Below, in pieces: positions 34,264 through 43,535 of a stretch of 58,143 nt of DNA. This stretch comes from DATJHM01 sp035493895 (GTDB lineage: Bacteria; Chloroflexota; Ktedonobacteria; Ktedonobacterales; Ktedonobacteraceae): contig DATJHM010000260.1 of the NCBI GenBank assembly GCA_035493895.1, positions 1 through 58,143 of the forward strand, given 5' to 3'. Every line of letters begins with the position of its first letter. Within the stretch, counting starts at the first letter, position 1. A model generated the notes under the pieces. The model was given only the letters and a program-made list of their open reading frames with translations. It did not search any database and was not told where the DNA came from. The position numbers and the translations under genes are program-made.

Positions 34264-34617
34264 GCGGTATTCCTGTTACACAGTATGATGTTCTCAATCC
34301 TAAAGAACTTTTAAGAATTCTTCTTCAAAGATTCCCTTAACATAGATTTATATCTATATTTTATCGCGCGCATGGATTATAACATAGGTATGAAGATAGA
34401 AGTAAAAACCAGGATGATCTCCTGAAAATCTAGTACGAATACCCTACTGAAGAGCGTCTATAGTCGAGCTATTCTCTCATTTTATTGATTTTTGCCCACT
34501 TGACGTGACTGGATGAATTCCATACAATCAAGCTACATCTAAAGCGCTTGCTCCAGTTTGAAAGAATATGACAAGAAAAAGTCCGTTTGCTTACATAAGC
34601 CATCAGGAGGTGCTGGG
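34264..34617. other. divergent intergenic region
   Basis: No gene is supported. It separates the glycosyltransferase (minus) from the excisionase-type regulator (plus). The left half is AT-rich. AGGAGGTG at 34605-34612 lies 5 bases before the TTG chosen as the regulator start. Confidence 0.5.
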
Positions 34618-35271
34618 TTGCCATCAGAGACAGGAGAAGAGTGGCTGAGTCTGCGTGAGGCGGCTGAACTGCTGGGCATGCATCCGGCAACAGTCCGTTT
34701 GTGGGCTGATCGAAACGAAATTCCTTCACGTAGAACCAGCGGAGGCCATCGTCGCTTCCGCCGTACAGATATCGAAGCACGTTTACGCCAGGAATCTGAG
34801 CCCAAGCCCAATGCGGCTGCTCAATTACTGATTCAAAGTGTGCTGGGTCGCGTTCGTTTTACCTTTACCGAAGGCACATTAAACTCGCTCTCCTGGTATC
34901 AGCGTTTCGACGATCATGCGCGTGATGCCTACCGTCTGCTGGGTCGTCGCGTATTAGAATTGTTGCTTCGCGCACTGAGCGAAGGAACAGACAAAGAGCA
35001 GCTACGTCGCGAAGCGATACAACTCGGCCGCGAGTACGGCTCCATTACCTTTCACTCTCATGTTTCAGTAGCAGATACCGTGCGAGCTTTTTTGTATTTC
35101 CGCACACTGCTGGATGAAGGGGTTCTTCAGCTCGCCGAAGTACGTGGCTCCCGTGAGCATGATATCCCCTGGATCGAAAGCCTGTATCAGATTCAGACAA
35201 TCACCAACGAAATTCTCCCCGCACTGATTGAAGCTACTCAGGAATCAGTTGATAATCAGGTTGAGCGCTAA
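34618..35271 (+). CDS. excisionase/BldC-type DNA-binding regulator with helical C-terminal domain
   Basis: A 217-residue protein from a TTG that follows a full AGGAGGTG site by 5 bases; a TTG 60 bases earlier would overlap this site and is less likely. Residues 9-55 are a MerR-superfamily winged helix (LSLREAAELLGMHPATVRLWAD and RTSGGHRRFRRTDIE). The remaining 150 residues are helical and contain LGREYGSITFHSHVSVADTVRAF, a pattern like the helical N-terminal domains of RsbRD-type and PucR-type proteins. No ligand pocket can be named. It is followed by a class A penicillin-binding protein gene 280 bases away that it may control. Confidence 0.85.
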   Translation: MPSETGEEWLSLREAAELLGMHPATVRLWADRNEIPSRRTSGGHRRFRRTDIEARLRQESEPKPNAAAQLLIQSVLGRVRFTFTEGTLNSLSWYQRFDDHARDAYRLLGRRVLELLLRALSEGTDKEQLRREAIQLGREYGSITFHSHVSVADTVRAFLYFRTLLDEGVLQLAEVRGSREHDIPWIESLYQIQTITNEILPALIEATQESVDNQVER

Positions 35272-35286
35272 TACTACATCACAATT

Positions 35287-35342
35287 TTCCTGGTAGTTGT
35301 ATAAAACGGCTCTCCAGGTGGAACTTCCTGGTGTATAAAACG
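35287..35342. repeat. two imperfect direct repeats before the PBP gene
   Basis: TTCCTGGTAGTTGTATAAAACG (35287-35308) is repeated as TTCCTGGTGTATAAAACG (35325-35342), start to start 38 bases. The pair lies 20-70 bases after the regulator stop and 210 bases before the PBP gene, so it could be a binding site or the remnant of a duplication. Confidence 0.6.
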
Positions 35343-35553
35343 TTCTTCTTAGTAGAAGCCGTCTCTTATCATCATGTAAAATAGTCTCATACAGCGTAAG
35401 GCGTAGCAAGTAATTTCTACGAACATCTAGTGTACTTGACCATTTAATCTGATTCTGTAAAAGTACTCCTTTTTGAGACTATCTCAAGGGTAATGTACGT
35501 GTTATGCTTGCTGGCAGCGGATTAAGAGTATAATCCGAAAAAAGAGAGGCTAT

Positions 35554-37947
35554 ATGTCAAGTGAAACCTCGGCAGACAACACACGTCAGCCTGCTACGCT
35601 ACCTCATACAGCGGGAACGATCAGTAGCTCTCCTCAGACTTCTTCATCGCCAGATACAGCTTTACACTGGCAACAACATAAAAAATTACTGGTACGTCAT
35701 CTTCTACGCAAACATCTGCGCCGGGGCACTTACCAACACCAGATCTCTGAGCGTTTCTGGCTGATACTGAGTTCGACATTGCTGGCATTGCTGGCAACCA
35801 CCCTCTCATTTTCAGCTGTTGCATCATATATTACGCTGCGTTTCTATCATGACACGCAACAAAAGTACATTCCCCAGGTAGCGTCTCTGCACGATCTCTT
35901 ACCACACGATAACCTGAAGATGTACGATAGCAAAGGGGTTTTTCTCGGACAACTTGCCGATCAGGGCATTCATACATCGGTAACACTTAATCAGGTCTCT
36001 CGCGGCATGATCAATGCGACTGTAGCAATCGAGGATAAAAATTTCTGGACCAATTCAGGTATCGATATTTTACGCATTATTCAGGCCGCTATCGAAGATC
36101 TTCGCCAGGGGCGTGTGGTTGAAGGTGGTAGCACGATTACACAGCAACTTATTAAAAATCTCGTGGTGGGCAATGAAACCAGTATCACGCGCAAACTGGA
36201 AGAGGTCGTGCTCACCCCTGACATCAACAGCCATTATAGTAAGCCTGACATTCTAGAGATGTATCTCAATTCGATTTATTACGGTGAGCAAGCATACGGC
36301 GTTGATGCGGCTGCATCGCTGTACTTCGGCCTGGAAGATCGGCCCGGGATACCAGCATCAAGCCATTTGAGTCTGGCACAGGCAGCAATGCTGGCCGGTA
36401 TCCCCAGTTCTCCTGACGCCTTCGATCCTCTGCAACATCCAAAAGCCGGGTTCGCACGTTTCCAGATTGTACTCGATGCTATGGCCAGTCAGGGGTATAT
36501 TACCAGGCAGCAAGCGCAGGATGCAGCACGCGAAGCGCATAGACCCAACTTCTTCAAGCGTCCCACAAACTTGCAAAATCGTGCGCCGCACTTCTTCAAT
36601 TTCGTGCTAAAACAGCTTGAGCAGAGCTTCCATATGACACGTGCGCAGTTGTCTCGCTCAGATATGTCTGTAACGACAACGCTGGATATCGCTCTACAAG
36701 ATCAGATTCAAAAAATTGCCCAACAACATATTGCGGATATGAATGATCACAACCTGACAAATGCTGCCGAGGTACTGATCGATTTTCGTACAGGCGCTAT
36801 TCGCTCATTGCTCGGCAGTATTGACTACAATAATAAGAGCATTGATGGCCAATTCGACGTGGCAACGCAGGGCTATCGCCAGCCCGGTTCTTCGTTCAAG
36901 CCATATGTCTATGTGACAGCCTTTGCCCAGGGCTCATCTCCAGCTCAGGCGATCTCAGACGAACCAACCACGATTCTCGTTCCCGGCTCGGCTGACCCCA
37001 AATTCACCCCTCAGAACTATGATCGGCATTATCATGGGCACATGACGATCCGTTGTGCATTGCAAAACTCGCTCAACATTCCAGCAGTCCGTACGCTGCA
37101 ACATGTGGGTATATCAGCAGCCATGAAAACAGCCCATGACATGGGCATTACCAGTTACGAGGGCACCCCTGGCTACTCGCTGGTTCTGGGTGGATTGGGT
37201 GTACGTTTGCTTGACCATACTTCGGCATTCGGCACATTCGCCAACAATGGCGTGCACGTACCATACTATGAGATCGAAAAGATCGTGATACAGCACAATC
37301 ATCAGACCTTCGGGCATCCTCTCAATTCCGGCACGCGGGTGATCAGTCCACAACTGGCCTATATGATGACCAGTGTTTTGAGCGATAATAGAGACCGTTT
37401 GCCAGAGTTTTTTGATTGTAACGTCCTGGAACTGTATGGTAACTCCCAACAGAGCTGCTATGAGGGCAACCGGGGCCAGGTACGTCCAGCCGCAGCTAAG
37501 ACCGGGACGACAGACGACTTCCGCGATAACTGGACACTGGGATATACGACGGATTATGTGATGGGCGTCTGGGCAGGCAATGATAATAATACGCCTATGA
37601 ACAATGTAACGGGCGTCATGGGCGCAGCGCCTATCTGGCACGATTCGATGAACGTTGCCGAAGAGGGAAAACCGATCCGCGATTTCGCGAATCCTGGCGG
37701 CCTACAGTGGGCTAATGTTACCTATCCAGATGGCGTCAAAACAAGCGACTGGTTTATACCAGGAACCATTCCTGACTTCACGCAGGTACGAACAGAGCCT
37801 CCAACAGGCACAATGCTCGAGCCTCCAGAGGATAAGCAGCCAGTGAAGAAGCAGGAGACCGCTAAGCCTTACTGTCCCGGGGATTTCTCGTACGTCTCAA
37901 CACCTCCAGGCAATGGCACCACGTCGCCCGATCCCGGCTGGTGGTAG
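35554..37947 (+). CDS. class A penicillin-binding protein (transglycosylase/transpeptidase)
   Basis: A 797-residue cell-wall synthase. A cytoplasmic Ser/Thr-rich start of about 65 residues precedes one membrane helix (LILSSTLLALLATTLSFSAV). The GT51 domain has the catalytic Glu in AIEDKNFW and the EGGSTITQQLIKN motif. The transpeptidase has the active Ser in PGSSFKPYVYV, SLN in QNSLNIPAV and the KTG triad in AAKTGTTDDF. The tail is rich in Pro and Thr and ends in WW. It polymerises and cross-links peptidoglycan on the outside. AAAGAGAGG precedes the ATG. It fits a monoderm envelope and is followed by a hairpin. Confidence 0.95.
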   Translation: MSSETSADNTRQPATLPHTAGTISSSPQTSSSPDTALHWQQHKKLLVRHLLRKHLRRGTYQHQISERFWLILSSTLLALLATTLSFSAVASYITLRFYHDTQQKYIPQVASLHDLLPHDNLKMYDSKGVFLGQLADQGIHTSVTLNQVSRGMINATVAIEDKNFWTNSGIDILRIIQAAIEDLRQGRVVEGGSTITQQLIKNLVVGNETSITRKLEEVVLTPDINSHYSKPDILEMYLNSIYYGEQAYGVDAAASLYFGLEDRPGIPASSHLSLAQAAMLAGIPSSPDAFDPLQHPKAGFARFQIVLDAMASQGYITRQQAQDAAREAHRPNFFKRPTNLQNRAPHFFNFVLKQLEQSFHMTRAQLSRSDMSVTTTLDIALQDQIQKIAQQHIADMNDHNLTNAAEVLIDFRTGAIRSLLGSIDYNNKSIDGQFDVATQGYRQPGSSFKPYVYVTAFAQGSSPAQAISDEPTTILVPGSADPKFTPQNYDRHYHGHMTIRCALQNSLNIPAVRTLQHVGISAAMKTAHDMGITSYEGTPGYSLVLGGLGVRLLDHTSAFGTFANNGVHVPYYEIEKIVIQHNHQTFGHPLNSGTRVISPQLAYMMTSVLSDNRDRLPEFFDCNVLELYGNSQQSCYEGNRGQVRPAAAKTGTTDDFRDNWTLGYTTDYVMGVWAGNDNNTPMNNVTGVMGAAPIWHDSMNVAEEGKPIRDFANPGGLQWANVTYPDGVKTSDWFIPGTIPDFTQVRTEPPTGTMLEPPEDKQPVKKQETAKPYCPGDFSYVSTPPGNGTTSPDPGWW

Positions 37948-38388
37948 GTAAAAAGATTGCTTTTGCAGACGCGCTTTGTGCGAGTCTGCTTGCTATGATT
38001 GACTTTACAGGCTCATGCATTTATATTACGTCTATACACTTTCATAAACTGTCTCAGAAAGAAAGGAGCACAGCAGCGTATGGCAGGCACCGCAACCAGG
38101 TAGTTTTCGTAAGATAATGAACGACCTTCACCGATAGGTCGTAGAGACGCTCTGCTCATCTATAGACGAAGGCACCTATGCGATTTATGCCGCCGCATGC
38201 CTGCATGCTCATTACGTATCCACCTGGCTTCAGGCACCTTTTTTTGCACGATACGCTCTCACCTTTTTTGCACATAGCACGCCAGTAGCATCTTGAGCAT
38301 CCTGTCCTCGTCTCTCTATCATCAGTTCGCGTCTCTCAGTCCATAACTCATCACCTCATTGTGCAATCAAACAAAGGAGATTTATGAT
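37948..38388. other. 440-base region between the PBP and SDR genes
   Basis: No long gene is supported. It holds the PBP hairpin (37965-37989), a hairpin ACGACCT/AGGTCGT at 38121-38142, and a hairpin CCTG/CAGG with a run of seven T near 38222-38250. AAAGGAG at 38063 is followed by a seven-codon frame (MAGTATR, 38080-38103). Together these resemble a leader region, but no known riboswitch or T-box motif was found. Confidence 0.4.
37965..37989 (+). terminator. terminator-like hairpin after the PBP gene
   Basis: GCAGAC pairs with GTCTGC, with an inner CGC/GCG pair, 17 bases after the stop. The T-tract behind it is weak. Confidence 0.55.
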
Positions 38389-39276
38389 ATGGTGCAAACG
38401 AAATTGGCGGGCAAAATTGTTCTGATCACCGGGGCTAATCACGGCATCGGAGCAGCTACAGCCAGAGCATTCGCGGCTGAAGGTGCAAAAGTACTGATCA
38501 GTTATCTACGCATAGCACCTCCAGAAGATACAATCAGCGATAGTATAGAGGACAAAAACTCCTCTGGACCCGCCTTTTATCATAAACAGCGCATCATTTC
38601 TGCCGATGCGACCGTCCAGGCAATTCGCGCTATGGGTGGGCGCGCAGAAGCAATAGAGGCGGATCTGTCAGATACGGCAACTATTCCTATGCTGTTTGAT
38701 CGAGCGGAAGCACTATTCGGGCCTGTAGATGTACTGGTCAACAATGCCGACCACTGCGAACAGGATACATTCATTCCACAGAATCTGACAGAGAACAGAG
38801 AGCTCGCGCCCGATGGCTTCCCCACCCATACGATCACGGCTAACTATCACGACCAGCACTTCGCCGTTAATAGCCGAGCTGTAGCATTGATGATGGCCGA
38901 GTTCGCACAACGACATATTGCGCAGGGCGTCCATTGGGGGCGTATTATCAACATCAGCACCGATGGAGCTCCCGGGTTCGCAGGCGAGATATCCTACGGT
39001 GCCAGTAAAGCTGCGCTTGAGTCGTACAGCCGGGCTGCGGCCAAAGAGCTGGGGCGCTATGGAATCACGGTCAATATCATCTCACCTGGACCAGTTCAGA
39101 CGGGATGGATCACACCAGAGCTGGAGAAAATCATTGCAGAGAATACACCCTTAGGACGTGTAGGCCAACCCGAAGACCTCGCCGATGTTATCGTCTTCCT
39201 GGCCTCAGAACAGGCGCGCTGGATCACGGGACAACTGATCTCGGTGAGCGGCGGCCACAGGATGGTCATAGGATAG
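38389..39276 (+). CDS. short-chain dehydrogenase/reductase
   Basis: A 295-residue NAD(P)-dependent oxidoreductase with a Rossmann fold. The cofactor loop is ITGANHGIGAA (residues 13-23), the adenine-site motif is NNAD (usually NNAG), and the active site has Ser in INISTDG and the YxxxK as YGASKAA. An insert of about 30 residues (50-80) follows the second strand, longer than the usual 250-residue form. The end (LISVSGGHRMVIG) is the family's usual end. The ATG follows AAAGGAG by 9 bases. The substrate is unknown. Confidence 0.92.
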   Translation: MVQTKLAGKIVLITGANHGIGAATARAFAAEGAKVLISYLRIAPPEDTISDSIEDKNSSGPAFYHKQRIISADATVQAIRAMGGRAEAIEADLSDTATIPMLFDRAEALFGPVDVLVNNADHCEQDTFIPQNLTENRELAPDGFPTHTITANYHDQHFAVNSRAVALMMAEFAQRHIAQGVHWGRIINISTDGAPGFAGEISYGASKAALESYSRAAAKELGRYGITVNIISPGPVQTGWITPELEKIIAENTPLGRVGQPEDLADVIVFLASEQARWITGQLISVSGGHRMVIG

Positions 39277-39286
39277 CAAGAGAAAT

Positions 39287-39314
39287 GACTGCTGGGCATA
39301 AGTACTCAGCAGTC
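39287..39314. terminator. hairpin between convergent genes
   Basis: GACTGCTG pairs perfectly with CAGCAGTC over a 12-base loop between the SDR and LLM genes. No T-run follows on either side, so its action as a terminator is uncertain. Confidence 0.55.
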
Positions 39315-39343
39315 GCCCCTCCCAGGTGAAGATGTTTTTCTGG

Positions 39344-40261
39344 CTACACTTTATTCAAAGCCGGTAGCACTTCCTGACAGAGCATTTCCAGCGTTGTGAG
39401 ATCATGGGGAACACCGCCAGCACGGATCATGAAATAGTCGAAGCCAGCTTCGACCAACGGCTGGAGCTGATCAATAATCTGTGATGGCGTTCCGACAAAA
39501 CCCTTGCCAAGTGTACCCTGATGTAATGCCGTAAGCTCATTGAGCTTCTGCTCTGTGGGAGCACAGTAGCAGCCAATCATTGCCGTACGACGCAACGTTT
39601 TTGGGTCTCTCCCGGCCTTCTCGCAGGCTGCATCCATCGCCGCCTGCCGTTCCTTAGCCTTCTCCAGAGAATCGATGCCGCTATTCCACCAATCGGCATA
39701 GCGGGCAATGAGATTCAACATGCGCGGCTGCGAGCCAGCAATGAGCATAGGAGGGATTGGCTCAGGATGAGGAAGGCAGTTCGCATTCGTCACCTTATGA
39801 TATTTCCCCTCGAAAGTCACGTTTTTCTCGCTCCACAGCGCTTTGATAATCTGTACCTGCTCATCCAGTTCGCTCACACGCTGTCCAGGGGAGGGAAAAG
39901 GGAAGTTATACGCCCGTGCCTCTTCTTCAGCCCAACCAGCACCGAGGCCAAGAATAAAGTTACCCTGACTCATATACTGGAAAGTCGCCGCCATCTTCGC
40001 CAGTAACGCAGGATTACGAAAGAGCTGACAGAGCACCAGATGTCCATAGCGCAATTCCGGACGCAAAGCCGCAAGATAGGTCAGCGTCGTCCAGCCTTCA
40101 AACAGCGGGCCTTCGCCAAATTGTACATGGTCAGCGATCCAGACTGAATCAAAATGACCTGCAATAGTATCAAGAGCTGCGCGAGTTTTTGTGAGAAACT
40201 CCTGCCGAGGCAGATTTGGATTGCCCATTGGAACCATCAAACCAAATTGAACCTGTGCCAT
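39344..40261 (-). CDS. LLM-class (luciferase-like) oxidoreductase, probably F420-dependent
   Basis: A 305-residue TIM-barrel enzyme of the bacterial luciferase-like group. Family signs are FDSVWIADHVQF, GHLVLCQLFRNPALLAKM, LGLGAGWAEEEARAYNF and the end motif GTPSQIIDQLQPLVEAGFDYFMI. This subgroup in Actinobacteria and Chloroflexota commonly uses coenzyme F420, but FMN use cannot be excluded from sequence. AAGGA precedes the ATG. It converges with the SDR gene and has no other operon partner. Confidence 0.92.
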   Translation of the reverse strand: MAQVQFGLMVPMGNPNLPRQEFLTKTRAALDTIAGHFDSVWIADHVQFGEGPLFEGWTTLTYLAALRPELRYGHLVLCQLFRNPALLAKMAATFQYMSQGNFILGLGAGWAEEEARAYNFPFPSPGQRVSELDEQVQIIKALWSEKNVTFEGKYHKVTNANCLPHPEPIPPMLIAGSQPRMLNLIARYADWWNSGIDSLEKAKERQAAMDAACEKAGRDPKTLRRTAMIGCYCAPTEQKLNELTALHQGTLGKGFVGTPSQIIDQLQPLVEAGFDYFMIRAGGVPHDLTTLEMLCQEVLPALNKV

Positions 40262-40505
40262 AATCCTTCTTTCTCTTCATCACAAAAAGACGGTCGCTCT
40301 CCCTCCTCTTCTCCATTCTTAGAAAAGAGGAGACGAGATATATCAACAACGTAAATCGTATCACAATAGCAAGGGAGGAGTAATGCTGATCTAAAATGAA
40401 TACAGATCAATACAGACTCTAACGGCATTGCTTGATCTCGTGGTACGATATAATAGCTTGTTTTCAGGGAAGAACAGGCATTCATCAAAAAAAGGATTTT
40501 TAGCG

Positions 40506-40955
40506 ATGTCAGAGACAACCGATATTCTTATTCATGCAGCAGATCGAGAGTTCTCACAGGCAAAACAATCGGAAGATCAACGAGCAAATATCACTGGACT
40601 TGTAGTGGTAATTGCCTCAGCTATTCAGGGAGGCTTAACCCAGACGGGATTGAACCGGAATGCACTACCATTAACGATCATGTTAATCGTGATGGGCGGT
40701 TTCGGAGTACTGGCCAGCCTCAAACTCTATGAGCGCTTCAGACGCCACATTCGCTTTGGGTCTCTTATTCATCAGAAATTAGAAGAGCTCTATCCTGATA
40801 CTCAGCTTCAGCACCTGTTAGATCAAACCAGAATAGAACAGCAAAACGAATTTCCGATTGTGAGAAGTATACGGCTATACATTCTCTGGATTATGTTGCA
40901 CTTTATCATCAGCCTGCTCGGCATAATCTATACATTTATCGCACTTTCGCATTAG
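40506..40955 (+). CDS. small membrane protein preceding the MoxR operon
   Basis: A 149-residue protein with an amphipathic N-terminal helix (ILIHAADREFSQAKQSEDQR), two close membrane helices (about 28-50 and 58-80), a cytoplasmic loop containing IHQKLEELYPDT and a last helix (about 120-145). The ATG lies behind an A-rich AAAGGA site. Proteins of this layout are seen widely without assigned function. It precedes moxR by 190 bases and may be expressed with it or separately. Confidence 0.75.
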   Translation: MSETTDILIHAADREFSQAKQSEDQRANITGLVVVIASAIQGGLTQTGLNRNALPLTIMLIVMGGFGVLASLKLYERFRRHIRFGSLIHQKLEELYPDTQLQHLLDQTRIEQQNEFPIVRSIRLYILWIMLHFIISLLGIIYTFIALSH

Positions 40956-41146
40956 CTGGACTACACAAGAATTTGATGCTATACTTGCATGGATGTTACA
41001 CAGAACTCAGCCCTCAAGTGCACAATCTCATTTCTCTTCCTCTCAGGAGCTTATACTACAGCAAAACAGGTTCGTAGTTCCAATACGCTCCCCAGAGGAA
41101 TAGCAAGGCTTTTTTTATACAATGATGAATGGAGAGGTTATTTTCT

Positions 41147-42139
41147 ATGGCGAATGATGGAAATTCTCCTTCTGTAAAAACCGTGCAGCAGCTGGGCAGG
41201 GAAGTCCGCAATAATGTTGCGCGTGTCATTATTGGCAAATCCGATGTGATCGACCTTCTCCTGGTTACGCTACTGAGCAATGGGCATGCGCTCATCGAAG
41301 ATGTACCGGGCATGGGCAAGACCGTCATGGCAAAGGCGCTGGCACGCTCTCTAGGGGCCAGTTTTCAACGTATTCAAGGCACGCCTGATCTTTTGCCAAC
41401 CGATGTGATCGGCGTCAGCTATTATGATCAGGGACGCCATGAATTCGTCTTCCGCCATGGTCCGGTATTCGCACAAATCCTGCTGGTCGACGAGATCAAC
41501 CGTACCACGCCCCGCACACAATCTTCGCTGCTTGAGGCCATGGCTGAACGTCAGGTAACCATCGAGCGCGATACCATGCCATTGCCCAACCCTTTTCTGG
41601 TGCTGGCGACACAGAACCCCGTTGAACAAGAAGGCACCTTTCCGCTGCCAGAAGCACAGCTTGATCGCTTTCTTATGCGTATTCAGGTTGGTTACCCCAG
41701 CGAAGAAGAGGAACAACAGATTCTGCATCGTTTTAAAGTGGAAGAACCGCTTGAGAGTTTACAACCCATCATCACAGCGGAACAAATCAAGGATTTGCAA
41801 CAGACTATTCGCCAGATCTACTGGCAGCCAGAGGTTGAGCATTATCTGCTCACCATCGTACGCGCCACGCGCACACACGAGGCAATCCAGCTCGGCGTTA
41901 GTCCCCGTGGAACCCTGGCCCTGTATCGTGCCTGCCAGGCATATGCAGCACTGCAAGGACGCGATTTTGTCCTGCCCGATGACGTGAAGTTCCTGGCTCC
42001 TGCTGTACTTGCTCATCGCCTGATCACCACAACTCGTACGCGTATGCGCGGCAAACGTGCGCTGGAGCTCATGAGCGATATTGTACAGAATACGCCTGTC
42101 CCTGTAGAAGTGATTTCGCCTCCTACGGTCAGAAAATAG
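41147..42139 (+). CDS. MoxR-family AAA+ ATPase
   Basis: A 330-residue AAA+ chaperone-like ATPase. Walker A is DVPGMGKTVMAKAL (about 45-58), Walker B is QILLVDEINRTTPR, sensor 1 is LATQNPVEQEGTFPLPEAQLDR (read in parts), and sensor 2 is GVSPRGTLALYRACQA. MoxR proteins help assemble or activate partner proteins that carry vWA/DUF58 domains. The start ATG has GGAGAGG 9 bases ahead; an earlier ATG at 41129 overlaps the site. The DUF58 gene follows in 14 bases. Confidence 0.94.
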   Translation: MANDGNSPSVKTVQQLGREVRNNVARVIIGKSDVIDLLLVTLLSNGHALIEDVPGMGKTVMAKALARSLGASFQRIQGTPDLLPTDVIGVSYYDQGRHEFVFRHGPVFAQILLVDEINRTTPRTQSSLLEAMAERQVTIERDTMPLPNPFLVLATQNPVEQEGTFPLPEAQLDRFLMRIQVGYPSEEEEQQILHRFKVEEPLESLQPIITAEQIKDLQQTIRQIYWQPEVEHYLLTIVRATRTHEAIQLGVSPRGTLALYRACQAYAALQGRDFVLPDDVKFLAPAVLAHRLITTTRTRMRGKRALELMSDIVQNTPVPVEVISPPTVRK

Positions 42140-42152
42140 CAGAGGGGGCAGC

Positions 42153-43535
42153 ATGAAAATAGACCCTTCAGCAATCGAGCGTGACGAAGCAACCATCAAA
42201 AAGCAACGCTACTGGTATATTCCTGCGGTTTTCCTCTTGCTCATCAGTGTGTTTATCCATCAGCCACTGGCATTTCTGGCCGCTATTTTCACATTCATCA
42301 TCGGCTTTGTACCGGATGTCTGGTATCGACACGCCCTGCATCATCTCGTCGTACGCCAGCAGGTCAGTCAACATCAGCTCTTTTTTGGCGAGCAGGTCAC
42401 GCTTTCAGTGAGTGTCGAGAACCGCAAGTTTTTGCCCCTGCCCTGGCTACAGATCACCAATAGTATTACGCCCGCCCTATCACTCAAGCAGCCTTCATCC
42501 ATGCGCTTGCTGAGAAGCAAGAAGGAACAACTGAATAGTACCTGGCAACTCTGGTCGTATCAACGTGTGACGCGCCGCTATAAAATGCACTGCCAGGTAC
42601 GCGGCCTCCATAGCTTCGGTCCCTTACAGCTGGATAGTTGCGATCCCTTTGGCTGGCTTGAGTGCAACGCCAATATTCCGGCGATGGAAACGCTGCTCGT
42701 CTACCCGCTCATCGCGCCACTCGAAGCACTCGGTCTCGCTTCGTTTCATCCCTTCGGAGAGCACAGTTCGCAACGCCGCTTACTCGAAGATCCATTGCGT
42801 ATCGCAGGCGTACGAGACTACGTTCCCGGCGATGATCCTCGCCGCATCCATTGGAAGGCAACCGCCCATGCAGGCGAGCTACGCAGCAAGATCTACGAGC
42901 CCAGTAGCCTGCGCCGTCTACTCATTTTGCTTGATATTTACAATAATTCGGAGGAGCTATTACAGGCCGACCCGACTATTCAGGAACTCTCGATTACGGC
43001 TGCGGCCTCGATCGCGCTCTGGGCCATGGAAGAGGGCTATATGGTTGGCCTGTTGAGCAACAGTGCCATGATCCCTTACGAGTCGTCACATGCTGAAACG
43101 TCGAGTCCTATACTCAACAAAAATGCGTTGACCAGGATTACAGCTCCAGGCGTGAGCGTGCCCTTTTCCCGCGATCCCGATCACAGCGAACAGATCATCT
43201 CCACGCTAGCCTGTCTGGTTCCTGAGCATCACACACCGATCGAGCGCATTATCGAGACGGAAGAAAACATGTTTCCATCTGGCGCAACCGTCGTGCTGGT
43301 CAGTGCGACCTCAACAGTCAGTGAGTTAACGATTGCCCAGCTACTCGACCAGCGTTTGCATGGCGCGGCAGTCTATCTTGCTCTCACCGGCAAACCCGAA
43401 GAGCTGCGTGTCGATACCGACAACCTGCCCGTTTTTTACCTGGGCGGAAGGGAGAAATGGCATGAACTCGTCACCACAGTCCATGAAGGACAGCACACAA
43501 GCGGCACCAGCACAACAGCCCTTCAACTGGATTGA
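42153..43535 (+). CDS. DUF58 membrane protein
   Basis: A 460-residue protein with two close N-terminal membrane helices (about 22-60), an immunoglobulin-like stretch with RRYKMHCQVRGLHSFGPLQL, and the DUF58 core with the hallmark DYVPGDDPRRIHWKATAHAGELRSKIYEP (read in parts: VPGDDPRRIHWKATA). The C-terminal half should fold like a vWA domain. It is the usual partner of MoxR and of DUF4129 proteins in envelope-related operons of unknown role. AGGGGG precedes its ATG. Its last 74 bases are shared with the next gene in another frame. Confidence 0.93.
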   Translation: MKIDPSAIERDEATIKKQRYWYIPAVFLLLISVFIHQPLAFLAAIFTFIIGFVPDVWYRHALHHLVVRQQVSQHQLFFGEQVTLSVSVENRKFLPLPWLQITNSITPALSLKQPSSMRLLRSKKEQLNSTWQLWSYQRVTRRYKMHCQVRGLHSFGPLQLDSCDPFGWLECNANIPAMETLLVYPLIAPLEALGLASFHPFGEHSSQRRLLEDPLRIAGVRDYVPGDDPRRIHWKATAHAGELRSKIYEPSSLRRLLILLDIYNNSEELLQADPTIQELSITAAASIALWAMEEGYMVGLLSNSAMIPYESSHAETSSPILNKNALTRITAPGVSVPFSRDPDHSEQIISTLACLVPEHHTPIERIIETEENMFPSGATVVLVSATSTVSELTIAQLLDQRLHGAAVYLALTGKPEELRVDTDNLPVFYLGGREKWHELVTTVHEGQHTSGTSTTALQLD

